DNA of 64,000 bases from Sphingomonas sp. ERG5 (lineage in GTDB: Bacteria; Pseudomonadota; Alphaproteobacteria; Sphingomonadales; Sphingomonadaceae). A program made the translations under genes and the position numbers. The stretch lies in assembly GCF_000803065.1 (NCBI RefSeq), contig NZ_JSXI01000029.1, positions 1-64,000 of the forward strand, given 5' to 3'. The notes under the pieces are model-generated. The model searched no databases and was not told where the DNA came from. It was given only the letters and a program-made list of their open reading frames with translations. This document shows positions 8,754 to 17,536 of the stretch, one piece after another (position 1 is the stretch's first letter; the number at the start of each line of letters is the position of its first letter).

Positions 8754-10084
8754 GCCTGTGCTTCCTCGCCCGCGCGCAGCCTTCCGCACTGGATCGCCAG
8801 CGCGAACAACAGCCAAAGATAGCGCAGATCCTTGTGCGGCATGAAAAAGCACGCGACCAGCAGTGCCGCCAGCGTGATCGCGACGGCATAGCTGGCGGTG
8901 GCGAGCAGCGCCGACGCACCCTTCTCGAACCCGCGCCGCGCTGCCTTCAGCGCGGTGACGATCAGCGCGGCGAAGATCGCGAAGCCGACCAGGCCATATT
9001 CGGTCGCAACATCGACATAGGTGTTGTGCAATTCGCGCGGATAGAGCTCGCGCCCCGGCATATAGCGATACGCGTCTTCGATATAGTGTAGTGGGAAGTT
9101 GCCCGGCCCGACGCCCCAGATCGGCGATCCGCCGATCAGGTCGGCGCCGATGCGGATATAGGTGATGCGCCGGTAGAGTGTCTGGTCCTTGCCGAAATCG
9201 CCGATCGCGGCGAAGCGTTCGATCAGTGTCGGTGGCGCGAACAGGATTGCGGCGGCCCCGATGATCACTGCGCCGGCGACGATCGCCGGGAAGTAGCTGC
9301 GCGAGCGAAACCCCAGCAGCACCAGCCCACCGCCGACGCCAAGCCCCATGATCGCACTGCGCGCCGACATCAGCGCGAGTGCGGCGCTACCGACCAGCAG
9401 CACGCCGGCGAACATGATCCGCCCGCGCTTCTCGCCGGCGAACAACAGCCCCATCGCCAGCACCACGCCGACCATCAGCATCTGCGCGGCGGTGGTCGGG
9501 TTCTGGTCCGATCCGCCCGACGATCGTGCGACGCCGTCGAAATCGGCCGAGACGGCGGCCAACGCGGTCGCGACAAGCCGCGTGCCGGTCTTCGCTTCGA
9601 TAATGACGATCGCCGCCGACACCCCCGCCGCCGCGATCATCGCCCACAGCACGGCATGGATTTTCCACGGCTTGTCGACGATCAGGAAGACGGTGCAGGC
9701 GGGCAGCACCGCAGTGCTGAAATGCCCTAGATACTTCAGCCCTTCCGACTGATGCGCGGACAGGGTCCAGCACACCACCCCCCAGAGGGGCACCAGCAGG
9801 ACCAGGCGAATACCGACACTGCCGATCGCCTGCGCCGGCGCTTCGCGGCCGATGGCCACCGCCAAAAGGACAGCGGCGCCCAGCCCGCCGATGATGATTT
9901 CGAGCAACGAGACCGGCGACCCGCCCGACAGCCGGTTGGCGACCGCGTCGAGCTGCCCAAAAAAGCCGAACAGGCAAAGCATGAACAAGGCCGCGATCCG
10001 GATTGGCGCGGTATTGACGGCGCTGGTCGGGATTGTCGGCCAGTCGGCGGCTGGGGCGGCGTTACCCGCCGATCGCGACGACAT
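8750..10084 (-). CDS. O-antigen ligase/polymerase family (Wzy-like) membrane protein
   Basis: The 444-residue protein is polytopic, with about ten to twelve hydrophobic segments, and carries the Wzy_C/WaaL-type periplasmic loop. That loop reads SPIWGVGPGNFPLHYIEDAY and, after a short gap, ELHNTYVDVATEYGLVGF, matching the conserved G-x-G-x-N and H-N-x-Y-x-x-x-x-x-E-x-G-L-x-G pattern. Such proteins polymerise or ligate lipid-linked oligosaccharides on the periplasmic side. In a Wza/Wzz-containing locus the polymerase role is more likely. The start at 10084 (MSSRSAGNAA) overlaps the upstream Wzz-like gene by 23 bases; an alternative start at 10117 would add 11 residues. Confidence 0.85.
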   Translation of the reverse strand: MSSRSAGNAAPAADWPTIPTSAVNTAPIRIAALFMLCLFGFFGQLDAVANRLSGGSPVSLLEIIIGGLGAAVLLAVAIGREAPAQAIGSVGIRLVLLVPLWGVVCWTLSAHQSEGLKYLGHFSTAVLPACTVFLIVDKPWKIHAVLWAMIAAAGVSAAIVIIEAKTGTRLVATALAAVSADFDGVARSSGGSDQNPTTAAQMLMVGVVLAMGLLFAGEKRGRIMFAGVLLVGSAALALMSARSAIMGLGVGGGLVLLGFRSRSYFPAIVAGAVIIGAAAILFAPPTLIERFAAIGDFGKDQTLYRRITYIRIGADLIGGSPIWGVGPGNFPLHYIEDAYRYMPGRELYPRELHNTYVDVATEYGLVGFAIFAALIVTALKAARRGFEKGASALLATASYAVAITLAALLVACFFMPHKDLRYLWLLFALAIQCGRLRAGEEAQA

Positions 10085-12080
10085 AAGCCCGCCTCGACAC
10101 CAGGCCGTCGACGTCACGGCTGCAGGCGCGTGCGCGGGCGATCGCGCTCTCGCCCGGATCGACGCCCGCCGCGATCACGATATCGATCCCGTCCGCGCGC
10201 GTCAGCATCTCGCGGTTGCCGCTTTCGGTGAGTCCGCCGCCATAGATCAGCGGCTTGGTGCCCGGCTGACCTTGCGACGGGATCTCCGCCGCGCCGGTTG
10301 CATCAAAGGTGCGGACCGTGACGCCCTGGTCGCGCAGATGCTGGTAGATCAGACGGTATAGGCTGCGCGCGTCGCCGTCATGCGCATCGCTTGCGACCAG
10401 GATGGGGCGGCCATCCGCCACCAGCGGATCGGCAAGCCAGGTCGCGATATGCGGTGCAAGCCATGCCTGTTCATCGGCATCATAGCCCTGAACATCGGCG
10501 GGTCGGGGCAGGACCTGGGGAAAGAGATGATCGTCGCCGATCTTGCGCTCAGCGACGACCGACGGCGCGTCGACCATGTGAGCCACCGGTTCCTCCTCGG
10601 TCCAGTCGACCGGTTCCGGCGCAACCGCGGCAATCGGCGTCGCAGCCGCATCATGGGCAAAGGCGCTGCCCGGTCTGATCGCCCAGCCCTGAGCCGGAGA
10701 TGCCGAATAAGAGGCATGGACCGGGCGGACGGTCTCGACCTCGGGCGCCGCTTCCGCTTCTGCTTCTGTCTCCGCGCTCACCTTTGCCGGGAGGACGCGG
10801 TCGTCGGGGGCGTTCTCCTCCTCCCTATCTTCATCTTCGCTCTGGCTCCGCGGCCGGATAGGTCCGGGTCCCAGCAGCAGCAGCGCGCACCCGGCCAACG
10901 CGCAGCCAGCGAGGAAGCCGAGTGCGGTGTTGAGCAGCATCTTGGGCGAACTGCGCACCAGCGGTGGCACCGCGCGCTCGATCAGCTGGATGCGCGGCGC
11001 ATTGGCGACGTTCTCAACGTCGCTGAAACTGGCGCGTTCGGTGAGCGAGGCGACTTCGGCCAGGAGCGCGGCGGCGCGGTCGTCGAGCATCTTGACTCGG
11101 TCGTCGCTCAGGCCGAGCCGGGCGAGCTGACCGTCGATGTCGCCGATGCGGCGCTGCCGGATCGCGATCCCATCCCGCAGTCCGGCGCCGCGTGGCCCCT
11201 CGACTGCAAGCGTCTGTTCGAGCACTTGTTGTGCGGAGGACAGCTTGCCGCCCGATTGTTGCTTCAGCCCGGCGACCTGCCCCTGGTTCGCCTTCAGCGT
11301 GGCGAGGTCATTGGTCAGCTGCGCCTGTTCGCCCAGCCGAGCCTCGAGTAGCGACTGTTTCTGGCGGTCGATATCGACCACGCCAAGCGACTTTTTCAGT
11401 GCACGCGATTGTGCGACCACGGTCGCCAGCTCGACCCTCTTGGCATCGAGCTTTGCGGTTAGCGACCCGGCGATCTGAGTGCCCGACGCATGCGACATAC
11501 GCTCGGCGCGTGCGATGATGGCGTCGGCCAGCGCGTTCGACAGCCACGCGGCCGATTTCGGATCGTCCCATGTGACGGTGATGCGGATCAGATAGGTGCC
11601 CTCGACCGTCTCGATCAGGGTGTATTTGATCACCGCGTCGATCAGTTGATTCTTGAGCGATGCGGGCGGCGCGAAGCCATAGTTGAGGTGCGAATAGATC
11701 GCCATCGGGCTCCACGGATTGGGCACCGACCATTTGGCGATCCAGGCTTCCGGGGTAATTCCGGCGGCATGCGACTGTCGCGCGATATAGCGATCGACGA
11801 TCGGTTCGACGATCGGGCGGGTATGGGCGAATTCGGCATAGGTCTGGAGCAGCACGCCACCGCCATCGAAGGTCGACCCGCGCACGAAACGGTTGGCATA
11901 GCCCAGCTCTTCACTGGTCGGCACGATGTTGAGCCGCGATGCGCTTTCGAACTGCGGATTGGCGGCAAGCACCAGTGTGCTGAACAGCCACGCGATCAGG
12001 GTGCAGCCGATGACGAGCCCGAACACCAGCCGCCATCGCGACAGGACGATGCGCAGATATTGAAGGCCGAGAGGCGTCAT
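10062..12080 (-). CDS. Wzz/GumC-like polysaccharide co-polymerase with a degenerate kinase-like C-terminus
   Basis: This 672-residue protein has the layout of the large polysaccharide co-polymerases. There is a first membrane segment at about residues 18-38, a long periplasmic part with coiled coil around 200-330 (LTAKLDAKRVELATVVAQSR), and a second membrane segment near 380-402 (LGFLAGCALAGCALLLLG). An acidic, proline-rich cytoplasmic tail follows. The last 130 residues look like a tyrosine-kinase/P-loop fold: the strand PILVASDAHDGDARSLYRLI sits where Walker A would be, but no GxxxxGK[ST] is present, and there is no tyrosine cluster at the end. Its probable role is chain-length control together with the Wza-like exporter at 12077, whose end it overlaps by four bases. 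Confidence 0.82.
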   Translation of the reverse strand: MTPLGLQYLRIVLSRWRLVFGLVIGCTLIAWLFSTLVLAANPQFESASRLNIVPTSEELGYANRFVRGSTFDGGGVLLQTYAEFAHTRPIVEPIVDRYIARQSHAAGITPEAWIAKWSVPNPWSPMAIYSHLNYGFAPPASLKNQLIDAVIKYTLIETVEGTYLIRITVTWDDPKSAAWLSNALADAIIARAERMSHASGTQIAGSLTAKLDAKRVELATVVAQSRALKKSLGVVDIDRQKQSLLEARLGEQAQLTNDLATLKANQGQVAGLKQQSGGKLSSAQQVLEQTLAVEGPRGAGLRDGIAIRQRRIGDIDGQLARLGLSDDRVKMLDDRAAALLAEVASLTERASFSDVENVANAPRIQLIERAVPPLVRSSPKMLLNTALGFLAGCALAGCALLLLGPGPIRPRSQSEDEDREEENAPDDRVLPAKVSAETEAEAEAAPEVETVRPVHASYSASPAQGWAIRPGSAFAHDAAATPIAAVAPEPVDWTEEEPVAHMVDAPSVVAERKIGDDHLFPQVLPRPADVQGYDADEQAWLAPHIATWLADPLVADGRPILVASDAHDGDARSLYRLIYQHLRDQGVTVRTFDATGAAEIPSQGQPGTKPLIYGGGLTESGNREMLTRADGIDIVIAAGVDPGESAIARARACSRDVDGLVSRRAYVVAIGG

Positions 12081-12883
12081 TGGAGCAAGGTGACCGAGGA
12101 GCCGATAGTGACGCCGTTGAACCCGATGATCGCACGGATCTGTCGCGCGCGATCGACGTCGCGCGCAATCTTGGTCGGCGGCACGATCAGGATGCTGAAC
12201 GGGCTGAGATAGCCGAGCGACGCGCTTTCGCCGGTCAGCACGGCCTGCAGATCGACCATTCGCGCGACCATATGGTCATCAACGGGTTGGAGCAGGACGA
12301 CGCGCCTTAGATCAGCATCGCGATTGCCGCCGCCGGAACGCGCCAGTCCCTCATACAGGCTGATGCCGTCGCGATAAGGATAAGCGCCGGGCTTCTGCAC
12401 TTCGCCGAGCACGAAGATTTCCGGCTGTGGCGGTGGGCGGTTATATTCGAGCACCGATATGGCGACCGAAGGCTCCTTCAGCTTTGGGCGATAAAGCGTG
12501 ATCAGCTTCGCCTGCAATTGCGATACGGTCAGGCCCTTGGTCTGGATCGGCGACAACAAGGGCGGGCTGATCAGCCCGGATAGTTGCACGCGCTGTTCCG
12601 ATGTCAGCAATGGCGCATAGGGGAAGCTCAGGCGGATGAGATCATTGGGATGGAAATCACCGTTCAGCGCGAAATGATCCTCCAGCTTTGCGTTGACCTC
12701 GCGCACAATGTCGAGGCTGGGGCGTTCCATTGCGATGGTCGGAGCCGGCGCATAGTGCAATGGCGGCGCACAGCTTGCCAGCACGCCCAGCGCGGATGAG
12801 GCGATGATGAGGCGCAAGGCCGGCAGGGTTGGCAGTTTACTAGGCAAGGGACCCACCTGATCATCGGTTTTGGGCGAAGGCAC
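12077..12883 (-). CDS. Polysaccharide export lipoprotein (Wza/GumB, OPX family)
   Basis: The 268-residue product is an outer-membrane polysaccharide exporter. A hydrophobic leader ends in the lipobox GVLASC, with Cys near residue 38. The Poly_export domain starts at about FALNGDFHPNDLIRLSFPYA, and an SLBB-type repeat follows (PEIFVLGEVQKPGAYPYRDG). Wza-like proteins form the outer-membrane channel for the finished polymer and contact the Wzz-like inner-membrane protein encoded just downstream. The start is uncertain. The longest frame uses GTG at 12883; a second GTG nine codons in would give a more typical leader. No clear ribosome binding site separates them. Confidence 0.87.
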   Translation of the reverse strand: MPSPKTDDQVGPLPSKLPTLPALRLIIASSALGVLASCAPPLHYAPAPTIAMERPSLDIVREVNAKLEDHFALNGDFHPNDLIRLSFPYAPLLTSEQRVQLSGLISPPLLSPIQTKGLTVSQLQAKLITLYRPKLKEPSVAISVLEYNRPPPQPEIFVLGEVQKPGAYPYRDGISLYEGLARSGGGNRDADLRRVVLLQPVDDHMVARMVDLQAVLTGESASLGYLSPFSILIVPPTKIARDVDRARQIRAIIGFNGVTIGSSVTLLQ

Positions 12884-12920
12884 CCATCAGCATTCATGGC
12901 AGAACGGCGTAACTTTATTA

Positions 12921-14024
12921 TTAACCCGGTGTTGACCGTGCCGCGAGCAACTCGCTCGCCAGCGCTTCGAAATGGCGCGTGGCATCGTCGATCGTGAAAT
13001 TGCGCGCCGTTTCCAGGGCCGGCCCGCGCACCGCATCCAGCATCGCGCGATCGGACAGCAGCCGGGTGATGTCGGCGGCGAGCCCGAGGGGATTGTCGGG
13101 TTCGACCAGAAAGCCGTTCACGCCATCGCGGATGAAGGTCTGCGGGCCCCCGGCGGCGGCGGCGAGTACCGGAACGCCGGCCGCCATCGCCTCGATCAGG
13201 ACATTACCGAAGCCCTCGCGCCGCGACGCCAGCACGAACAGGTCGGCATCGGCGATCGCCGCGGTGACATTGTCGGCGTGACCTTTCAGGGTCACCGCAT
13301 TGCCGAGATCGTCGTCATCGATCCGCGCTTGCAGGTCGTGCCGCAACGGGCCGTCGCCGAAAATGTCGAGCCTGAATTCGGTCCCGGCGGCGCGAAGCAG
13401 CACGCAGGCGTCAACCAGCGTGTCGAAACCCTTTGCCGTGACCAGCCGTCCGACCGACACGATCCGTGGCGGACGTCCGGGCGTGCGCACGGGAAGGGAC
13501 GACACGACCGACGCCACGACCGGGTTGGGCAGGATCCGCGTCCCGATCGGCCGCCCGATCACCTCGGCAAGGTCGGCGGCGATCCGCCCGGTCGGAACCA
13601 CGATCGCCGTCGCGCGCGGATAGAGCCAGCGCATCGCCCGCTGCCGGATCCAGGGCAGCTTCGCGGTGGCCAGATAATGATGCGGCGGGGTATGTTCCGA
13701 CACGATGCGCACGGTTCGCTTGCCGCTCCGCGCAGCGAGCAGCGCAAGGTTCATCGCATTGGTGGCGCTATAAGCGAGCGCGATATCATGGTTGGCCAGC
13801 GCCGCAGCGATATGGTGTGGCAGGTGCAAGGCGCGATGCCCGCCGAGCGCGATCGGGATCACGTCGGCTGGCAGGCGAGCCAGAAACGGACCCTCGACCC
13901 GAGTCAGGAACAGATGCGGCGTGAAGCGATCGCGGTCGAGCGCCGTCAGATAGTTGAGCACCACCCGCTCGGCGCCGCCAGCGCGGAAATGCGGCAGCAG
14001 GAACGCGATCCGTTGCGGCGTCAT
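12921..14024 (-). CDS. Glycosyltransferase family 4
   Basis: The 367-residue GT-B enzyme opens with RIAFLLPHFRAGGAERVVLN, where the GGAERV element is a common mark of GT4 lipid-linked sugar transferases. The C-terminal domain carries VSVGRLVTAKGFDTLVDA and then LFVLASRREGFGNVLIEAMA, giving the E-x7-E site. I chose ATG 14024, which overlaps the flippase stop as ATGA, instead of the open frame to 14240, whose extra residues are low-complexity arginine/glycine. It is the fourth gene of the minus-strand polysaccharide arm. The sugar added is not predictable. Confidence 0.88.
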   Translation of the reverse strand: MTPQRIAFLLPHFRAGGAERVVLNYLTALDRDRFTPHLFLTRVEGPFLARLPADVIPIALGGHRALHLPHHIAAALANHDIALAYSATNAMNLALLAARSGKRTVRIVSEHTPPHHYLATAKLPWIRQRAMRWLYPRATAIVVPTGRIAADLAEVIGRPIGTRILPNPVVASVVSSLPVRTPGRPPRIVSVGRLVTAKGFDTLVDACVLLRAAGTEFRLDIFGDGPLRHDLQARIDDDDLGNAVTLKGHADNVTAAIADADLFVLASRREGFGNVLIEAMAAGVPVLAAAAGGPQTFIRDGVNGFLVEPDNPLGLAADITRLLSDRAMLDAVRGPALETARNFTIDDATRHFEALASELLAARSTPG

Positions 14025-15679
14025 GCGGCGCGGCGCTTCAATTTTTTGGCGGCGATGCCGCCAAGAATCGCGCGCGCCTTTGCGAGTTCGGGTACATGAA
14101 GCACGATCGCCGCGCCGATGTATAACGCCACCACGACGCAACCGATTGCGGTCAGCAGGATCAGGCGCGTGACGGTCGTGCCGGGCACCGGCGCGAGATA
14201 CCACAGGGCATAGCCGCCCGCCGCCGCCGCCGCGCCGCACAGTCCGCTGCGCGCGAAATCGACCAGCTGGCCGATCATGTCGAAATCACGGAACCGTCGC
14301 GTCGCGACGAACTGCGCCAGCGCGAACGCCGCCAGGGTCGATGCCGCGGCGGCCCAGGCGATGCCGACCGCGCCAAAGGCCGGAGCGGCAACCGCCAGCA
14401 TCAGGCCGCGGATCGTGATTCCGCCGATCGCGATGATCAGCAAGTGGCGCAAGCTGGACGCGCGCGGATCGGCATAGATCGCCAGGGTGATCGCGCCCAT
14501 CGGCGCGAGGAAAATCGCGGCTGCGGCATATCCGGCGGTCGTGCCGGTGGCGAGCGCGATGCTGCTCGCGTCGAATTTGCCATGGCCGAACAGGATCGTC
14601 ACCATCAACTGCGCGCCGATCATCATCCCGATCGACACTGGCAATTGTGCGAAGAAGGCGATGCGTTGAAACCGCGCCAACCCCGCAGATGCCTGGGCCG
14701 GGTCGGGGTGCCGCATTGCCCGGATCAGTTCGGGCTGGAGTACGGTATTCAAGCTCGACATCAGCAGGCCGGGGACCAGCGACACCAGTCGCGCGCCATA
14801 TTCCAGAGCCGCAACGCCACCCGCAGGGGTGGTCGATGCGACTGCGAAGTCGAGCAGCGAGCAAGCCTGGAAATAGGCGTTCAGCACGATCGCCGCGGCC
14901 ACGCCGCCGCCCAGCGCTACAGCGGGTGTTACGCCCGGTGCAGTTTGCGTGCTGGCCTCGGTTCCGGCCTCGGTCTCATCGGCGGGTTGCGAGTCCACTA
15001 GGCTTTCCGGCCGCCGTCGCACGATCGGCCAGGCGCCGACGAACAGGATGGCGGTACCGACGATCCCCGAAACCAGCATCGTCCAGGCGCCCGCGATGAT
15101 CCCCAAAGGCGGAATGGCGAGCGCGAGGACGAACACCAGGATCGCGCGCTGGACGATGTTGGTGCCCTCGCTCAACCAGTAGCGCCGATTCGCCTGCAGC
15201 ACGGCGACCAGCAGCGATCCGATCACCGCAAGCGGCAGCAACGGCATCATGATTGCCGTCATCCGCGCGGTCAGGTCATGCCGCTCCCCGGTGAAGCCAG
15301 GCGCGAACGCACTGACCAGCGCCGAAGGCACCAGCGTTCCGGCCAGCGTCAGCAGCACGAACAATGCGATGAACACATAGACCCGGCGTGGCAGGCCGTG
15401 AATCGACAAATGCTCGCCGCTGTCGATCTTCGAAACGACCGACGGCATCACGATATGGCCGACGAGCTTGCGGATCGCATCGGCGAACCCGACAGTGGTG
15501 CGCCGCGCCAGGAAGAAGGCGTCGAGCTGGCCGCTGGTGCCGAAGCGGTTGGCGAGCAGCACCGACACGAGGAAGCTCAGCCCGATGTCGATGCCGCGAA
15601 TCGCCGCCACCACCACGGTGGAACGCACCAGCGTGGCCGTCGCCTGATGTTGGGGTATGGGCTTCGCCGTGCCGCTCAT
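14021..15679 (-). CDS. Polysaccharide flippase, MurJ/Wzx (MOP superfamily)
   Basis: The 552-residue protein has about 14 hydrophobic segments and the MOP-exporter/MurJ N-terminal pattern, including VLLANRFGTSGQLDAFFLAR and ADAIRKLVGHIVMPSVVS. In MurJ-like proteins this region forms the first helices of the transport cavity. A long hydrophilic loop, rich in Glu/Thr/Ala, lies near residues 245-275 between membrane segments. In this setting it most likely flips the undecaprenyl-linked repeat unit of the exopolysaccharide; a role in peptidoglycan is less likely because it is embedded in the polysaccharide operon. The ATG at 15679 overlaps the stop of the upstream gene by four bases. Confidence 0.85.
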   Translation of the reverse strand: MSGTAKPIPQHQATATLVRSTVVVAAIRGIDIGLSFLVSVLLANRFGTSGQLDAFFLARRTTVGFADAIRKLVGHIVMPSVVSKIDSGEHLSIHGLPRRVYVFIALFVLLTLAGTLVPSALVSAFAPGFTGERHDLTARMTAIMMPLLPLAVIGSLLVAVLQANRRYWLSEGTNIVQRAILVFVLALAIPPLGIIAGAWTMLVSGIVGTAILFVGAWPIVRRRPESLVDSQPADETEAGTEASTQTAPGVTPAVALGGGVAAAIVLNAYFQACSLLDFAVASTTPAGGVAALEYGARLVSLVPGLLMSSLNTVLQPELIRAMRHPDPAQASAGLARFQRIAFFAQLPVSIGMMIGAQLMVTILFGHGKFDASSIALATGTTAGYAAAAIFLAPMGAITLAIYADPRASSLRHLLIIAIGGITIRGLMLAVAAPAFGAVGIAWAAAASTLAAFALAQFVATRRFRDFDMIGQLVDFARSGLCGAAAAAGGYALWYLAPVPGTTVTRLILLTAIGCVVVALYIGAAIVLHVPELAKARAILGGIAAKKLKRRAA

Positions 15680-16389
15680 CCGCGGAGCATCTTTCGGTCC
15701 TTCGAATTGACCGTGCCGAGCACGCCATCGTAGCGCGACATGGCGGTCCAGCGCCATCCGAACAGGTGGTAATGGACCACTTTCACGCCGCGCTCGCGAA
15801 ATCCCATGCGAAGCTGGATCAGATAGGAAGGCCGATTGACCCGATCGACCACGCCGAAGGAGCGATCGACCCCCAGATTGGCGAAATTGTTCAGCATGTA
15901 ACGGCACATCGGCAAAGCGACATTGCGGCGCCGGTCGGCGGGATCAACCAGCCAGCAATAATGATAGGCTTCGCGCTCGCGCACCGGATAATGTTCGCGC
16001 GCGACGGGATCGTGATGATCCGCGAGCGCCAACCAGACACAGCCGATCGCGATACCGTCGTCGAGCGCGAATATCGCGACCTTGCCCGCCGCCTGCATCG
16101 CCGCGAATCCGGCGTCACGCCAGGCGAGCCAGTCGTTGAGTGGCGGCAATGGCTCGCCCTGGCGCACGATGACGAACGACAGCCAGGGCGGCGACTGCGC
16201 ACCGTCGCCGACCGTGCTCCAACCAGCCTGATATTCGACGATCACACTGGTGCTGCGGCGCATGATCCGATCGGCGAACAATTTGCGCAGCGTTGCGGCA
16301 AAGCCAAGCTCGCGGACTCGCCGGACCAGGCGCTGAACCCTGGAATTGCCGTTGAGGGCGGGGGTTGGTGCGTTGCTGGCCATGGTCAT
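15676..16389 (-). CDS. GNAT-like acyltransferase within polysaccharide locus
   Basis: This 237-residue protein shows a GNAT-like pattern: a core strand CVWLALADHHDPVAREHYPV, then YHYCWLVDPADRRRNVALPM, and a helix leading into SFGVVDRVNRPSYLIQLRMG, a typical motif-B region where an Asn/Arg pair closes over the acyl-CoA. The N-terminal 60 residues are basic and not part of the core. The substrate is unknown. It overlaps both neighbours by four bases (ATGA), so its translation is tied to the FemAB-like gene before it and the flippase after it. Acylation of a sugar or of the lipid-linked repeat is a reasonable guess. Confidence 0.7.
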   Translation of the reverse strand: MTMASNAPTPALNGNSRVQRLVRRVRELGFAATLRKLFADRIMRRSTSVIVEYQAGWSTVGDGAQSPPWLSFVIVRQGEPLPPLNDWLAWRDAGFAAMQAAGKVAIFALDDGIAIGCVWLALADHHDPVAREHYPVREREAYHYCWLVDPADRRRNVALPMCRYMLNNFANLGVDRSFGVVDRVNRPSYLIQLRMGFRERGVKVVHYHLFGWRWTAMSRYDGVLGTVNSKDRKMLRG

Positions 16390-17438
16390 GCCGCCGCGCG
16401 CGCGGCGCGATAAATCTGTCGCGCAGTGAACAGCAATGTATGGGCAAGGGGTCTCAGCGCGGCGATATGGACGGGCGGCATCACCCGGCGCGTCGGTGCG
16501 AAGGCATTCTTGAACTGCGAGCGATTCGCTTCACCATCGTCCTGCGTCTCCGCGACCGGCAGGCCGGCGAGATCATAGCCGATACAGCCCATGGTACGCG
16601 CCATGCGCATTCCTTCCCACAGCAACGGATAGGAGCGCGGTATCGACGGATCGTCACCCGATGTCGCCAGCGACAACCAGATCGCTTCATCGGCCTGGCG
16701 AACGAAAACATGCCCGCCGATCACGATTCCGTCGCGTTCGGCAAGCAGCATCGCGCCGCCCAGCCGTTCGATCAGTGCAGCCTGACCCGCCGCGTCGGGC
16801 AAGCCATTCATGTCGTAATCGCTCTTGGCGGCGCGGAAGGCGTCAAGCACGCGCTGATAGACTGCGACATCCGCTGCGCCATTTGCGGTGCGCACCGTCA
16901 CCCCGGCCTTGGCCGCGGCCTTGAGCTGGCGGCGGCCGCGCTGCTTGAAGCCGGCGAGTATTTCCTCTTCGGGCTTGTCGAGCCACACGATGCCGGTGAC
17001 GCTATGCAATGGCTGACGATGCGTGGGTAGTGGTGCGAAGCCCGCGCCGCGCAATGCCTCGGCCATGGTCGGCAAGTCGCGACCCCGCACGCGGGGGGCG
17101 AGCTGCATCGTGCAGCACCCTTGCCCTGCCGCCGCATCGATCAGGCTGTCGAGAACGGTCGCGAACAGTGCCGGGTCGTGCACGACCGGACCACGCTGGA
17201 CCGTGGCGAGCCAGCGCCCGGCGAGCAGGCGCGTCCGGCGCACCACGGCGGTCCCGATCAGCGTTTCCCCGTCAAGGCAGCGGAAAAACAGATAGTCCTG
17301 GACCTTGCTCCGCGGAACCGCTTCGGCCCATGCGCGGCTTTGCTGATAAGCGGAAAAAGGGCTGGCCGCCACAAAGCGATCGAACACGACACCGGATTCC
17401 TGGTCCAGTTCGCTCGACAAATGGGCAATCGGCTGCAT
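16386..17438 (-). CDS. FemAB-like/GNAT double-domain protein, first gene of minus-strand polysaccharide operon
   Basis: The 350-residue product resembles the FemAB/lipid II aminoacyltransferase-like (BioF2) proteins often found in exopolysaccharide loci. Its N-terminal domain contains SPFSAYQQSRAWAEAVPR and DYLFFRCLDGETLIGTAVVR. The linker has ILAGFKQRGRRQLKAAAKAG, the basic helix expected between the two GNAT-like halves. The second half has GQAALIERLGGAMLLAERDG and SYPLLWEGMRMARTMGCIGYD. I chose ATG 17438 because AGGA lies eight bases before it; an in-frame start at 17471 is possible. It is the promoter-proximal gene of an eight-gene minus-strand series running to 7545. Confidence 0.76.
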   Translation of the reverse strand: MQPIAHLSSELDQESGVVFDRFVAASPFSAYQQSRAWAEAVPRSKVQDYLFFRCLDGETLIGTAVVRRTRLLAGRWLATVQRGPVVHDPALFATVLDSLIDAAAGQGCCTMQLAPRVRGRDLPTMAEALRGAGFAPLPTHRQPLHSVTGIVWLDKPEEEILAGFKQRGRRQLKAAAKAGVTVRTANGAADVAVYQRVLDAFRAAKSDYDMNGLPDAAGQAALIERLGGAMLLAERDGIVIGGHVFVRQADEAIWLSLATSGDDPSIPRSYPLLWEGMRMARTMGCIGYDLAGLPVAETQDDGEANRSQFKNAFAPTRRVMPPVHIAALRPLAHTLLFTARQIYRAARAAA

Positions 17439-17536
17439 GCGTGGTATCCTGCGTGGTCCCAGGTTCACCAAAAATTACTCTTCTCTAACTAGTGTCTATT
17501 AACCGAGGTGAGTTGCCGAGAGATTAAATACTGCCG
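17439..17536. promoter_or_regulatory. AT-rich divergent spacer of the polysaccharide locus
   Basis: This 98-bp spacer separates the divergent starts at 17438 (minus) and 17537 (plus). It contains the lowest-GC stretch of the locus, AAAAATTACTCTTCTCTAAC and TGTCTATTAACC at about 17470-17503, so it probably holds the promoters for both polysaccharide arms. No convincing -35/-10 pair at standard spacing could be fixed by eye. Confidence 0.4.
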
